A stretch of DNA of 6,792 nucleotides from an uncultured Spirochaetaceae bacterium. Its GTDB lineage: Bacteria; Spirochaetota; Spirochaetia; SZUA-6; Bin103. Position 1 is the stretch's first letter. Each line of letters begins with the position of its first letter. The notes beneath the pieces are model-generated. The model worked only from the letters and a program-made list of their open reading frames with translations. It was not told the origin of the DNA and ran no database searches. Positions 6,368-6,792 of this stretch are shown here, piece by piece. The stretch lies in the NCBI GenBank assembly GCA_913043885.1, contig CAJWOB010000141.1, positions 1 to 6,792 on the forward strand, read 5' to 3'. The position numbers and the translations under genes were made by a program.

Positions 6368-6526
6368 ATGAAGATAACCGAGGCTGAGACCCTCCTGTTG
6401 GAGGTGCCCCACGGCGAGCCACATCAGAAAGCCTGGAGCGTCGGCGTCGAGCACGCCAGGCTGCTGACGCTGGTGATCCTGCGCTCCGACGGCGGAGCAC
6501 GTGGATACGGTATCGGCTGCGGTTGA
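6368..6526 (+). pseudogene. N-terminal fragment of an enolase-superfamily (mandelate racemase/muconate lactonizing type) protein
   Basis: Fifty-two codons run from ATG 6368 to TGA 6524-6526. The product opens MKITEAETLLLEVPHGE and continues ARLLTLVILRSDGGARGYGIG. This matches the familiar start of enolase-superfamily enzymes: MKI-x-x-x-ET, a VP segment, then a strand and a D/S-D-G-G-x-x-GYG turn in the capping domain. Full enzymes have about 350-400 residues with a metal-binding barrel, none of which is present. Downstream sequence belongs to an unrelated protein, so this is a truncated 5' remnant. No Shine-Dalgarno precedes the ATG. The gene is divergent from the ABC operon with 55 bases between the start codons. 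The family call rests on a short stretch and is moderate. A short unrelated protein cannot be excluded. Confidence 0.5.
6483..6498. repeat. Perfect inverted repeat near the fragment junction
   Basis: GCTCCG at 6483-6488, a 4-base spacer, and CGGAGC at 6493-6498 form a 6-bp stem with a tetraloop. No T-run follows, so it is not a typical terminator. It lies just before the point where the enolase-like frame gives way to the phage-like frame, but it also lies within the codons for RSDGGA, so chance is a fair explanation. Confidence 0.4.
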
Positions 6527-6792
6527 CCTGACGTTCCCTCAGGGCCTCTACAACAGCACCTTCGACGGAGACCGGAGCAGCCACCGGGCGCGGTTCGTGT
6601 TCGAGTATCAGAGCACTCAGGGCGGCATCAACGAGGCGGACTGGGTGAGCCTCGGGGAAACCGAGTGGTCGGGCAAGTTCTACAGCCTCTATCGGGTGAC
6701 CAAGGAAATCGCGTTCCCCGCCCCGGATGAGTACGCCATCCGGATCACCCGAACGAACGGCATCGATGATGCTCCGGGGGATTTCAACTCGG
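6501..6792 (+). CDS. Partial phage tail tip/host-specificity protein J-like fragment
   Basis: An open frame runs off the right edge for 97 codons from GTG 6501. An upstream in-frame TGA lies at 6474-6476. The product reads AVDLTFPQGLYNSTFDG (7-23), then RARFVFEYQS, DWVSLGE (47-53), and EYAIRITRTNG (77-87). A FPQGLY strand, a W in a short beta segment and a Y-x-IR-x-TRTN strand recall the central beta-rich region of tip attachment protein J from siphophage tails. There it helps form the tail tip that contacts the host surface. J proteins are usually around 1000 residues or more and this region is internal, so the piece lacks its true N-terminus. GTG 6501 is therefore only a formal start. No other phage gene is in the window. 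Recognition is from motif memory, so confidence is moderate. Confidence 0.5.
   Translation, partial: MDTVSAAVDLTFPQGLYNSTFDGDRSSHRARFVFEYQSTQGGINEADWVSLGETEWSGKFYSLYRVTKEIAFPAPDEYAIRITRTNGIDDAPGDFNS

Noticed and set aside
1..6792. Defence island, CRISPR array, toxin-antitoxin pair or insertion sequence
   Set aside because: I found no spaced direct repeats, transposase, nuclease, helicase or small paired ORFs that would support any of these.

Overview
This 6.8-kb window is a GC-rich bacterial segment (GC clearly above 60% by eye, not counted) with tightly packed genes and no rRNA, tRNA, CRISPR or complete mobile element that I can see. The host is probably a Gram-negative or other diderm bacterium. 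A STAS-domain gene followed by an HD-GYP-like gene with this C-terminal region resembles pairs I associate with spirochaetes. That is a weak taxonomic hint from memory, not a demonstrated assignment.

Layout, left to right. (1) Bases 216-1244 (+) encode a secreted chymotrypsin-fold serine protease with two cysteine-rich DGECDE repeats in front of a complete His/Asp/Ser triad. (2) Convergent to it, bases 3002 down to 1390 (-) hold a two-gene signalling unit: a STAS-domain (anti-anti-sigma-like) protein and a degenerate HD-GYP-like protein. The HD-GYP-like reading frame is broken near 1454-1464, and its conserved C-terminus continues in the next frame to 1133. (3) Bases 6312 down to 3209 (-) hold a compact ABC-2 exporter operon in the order ATPase, permease, permease. 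The junctions are a 3-nt gap and a 4-nt overlap, so the products are almost certainly one complex. (4) The right edge (+) holds a 52-codon piece resembling the N-terminus of an enolase-superfamily (mandelate racemase/muconate-lactonizing) enzyme. It runs directly into a piece resembling the phage tail tip protein J. Two unrelated gene fragments abutting like this suggest a rearrangement, a prophage scar or an assembly join.

The ATPase would drive the two permeases to export an unidentified substrate. The STAS and HD-like proteins would form a regulatory pair whose output is not visible here. The protease appears independent. I see no convincing undescribed system. The points most worth a second look are the HD-GYP relative that has lost the His of its HD pair and sits beside a STAS protein with an altered phospho-site, the frameshift in that gene, and the chimeric junction near 6500.
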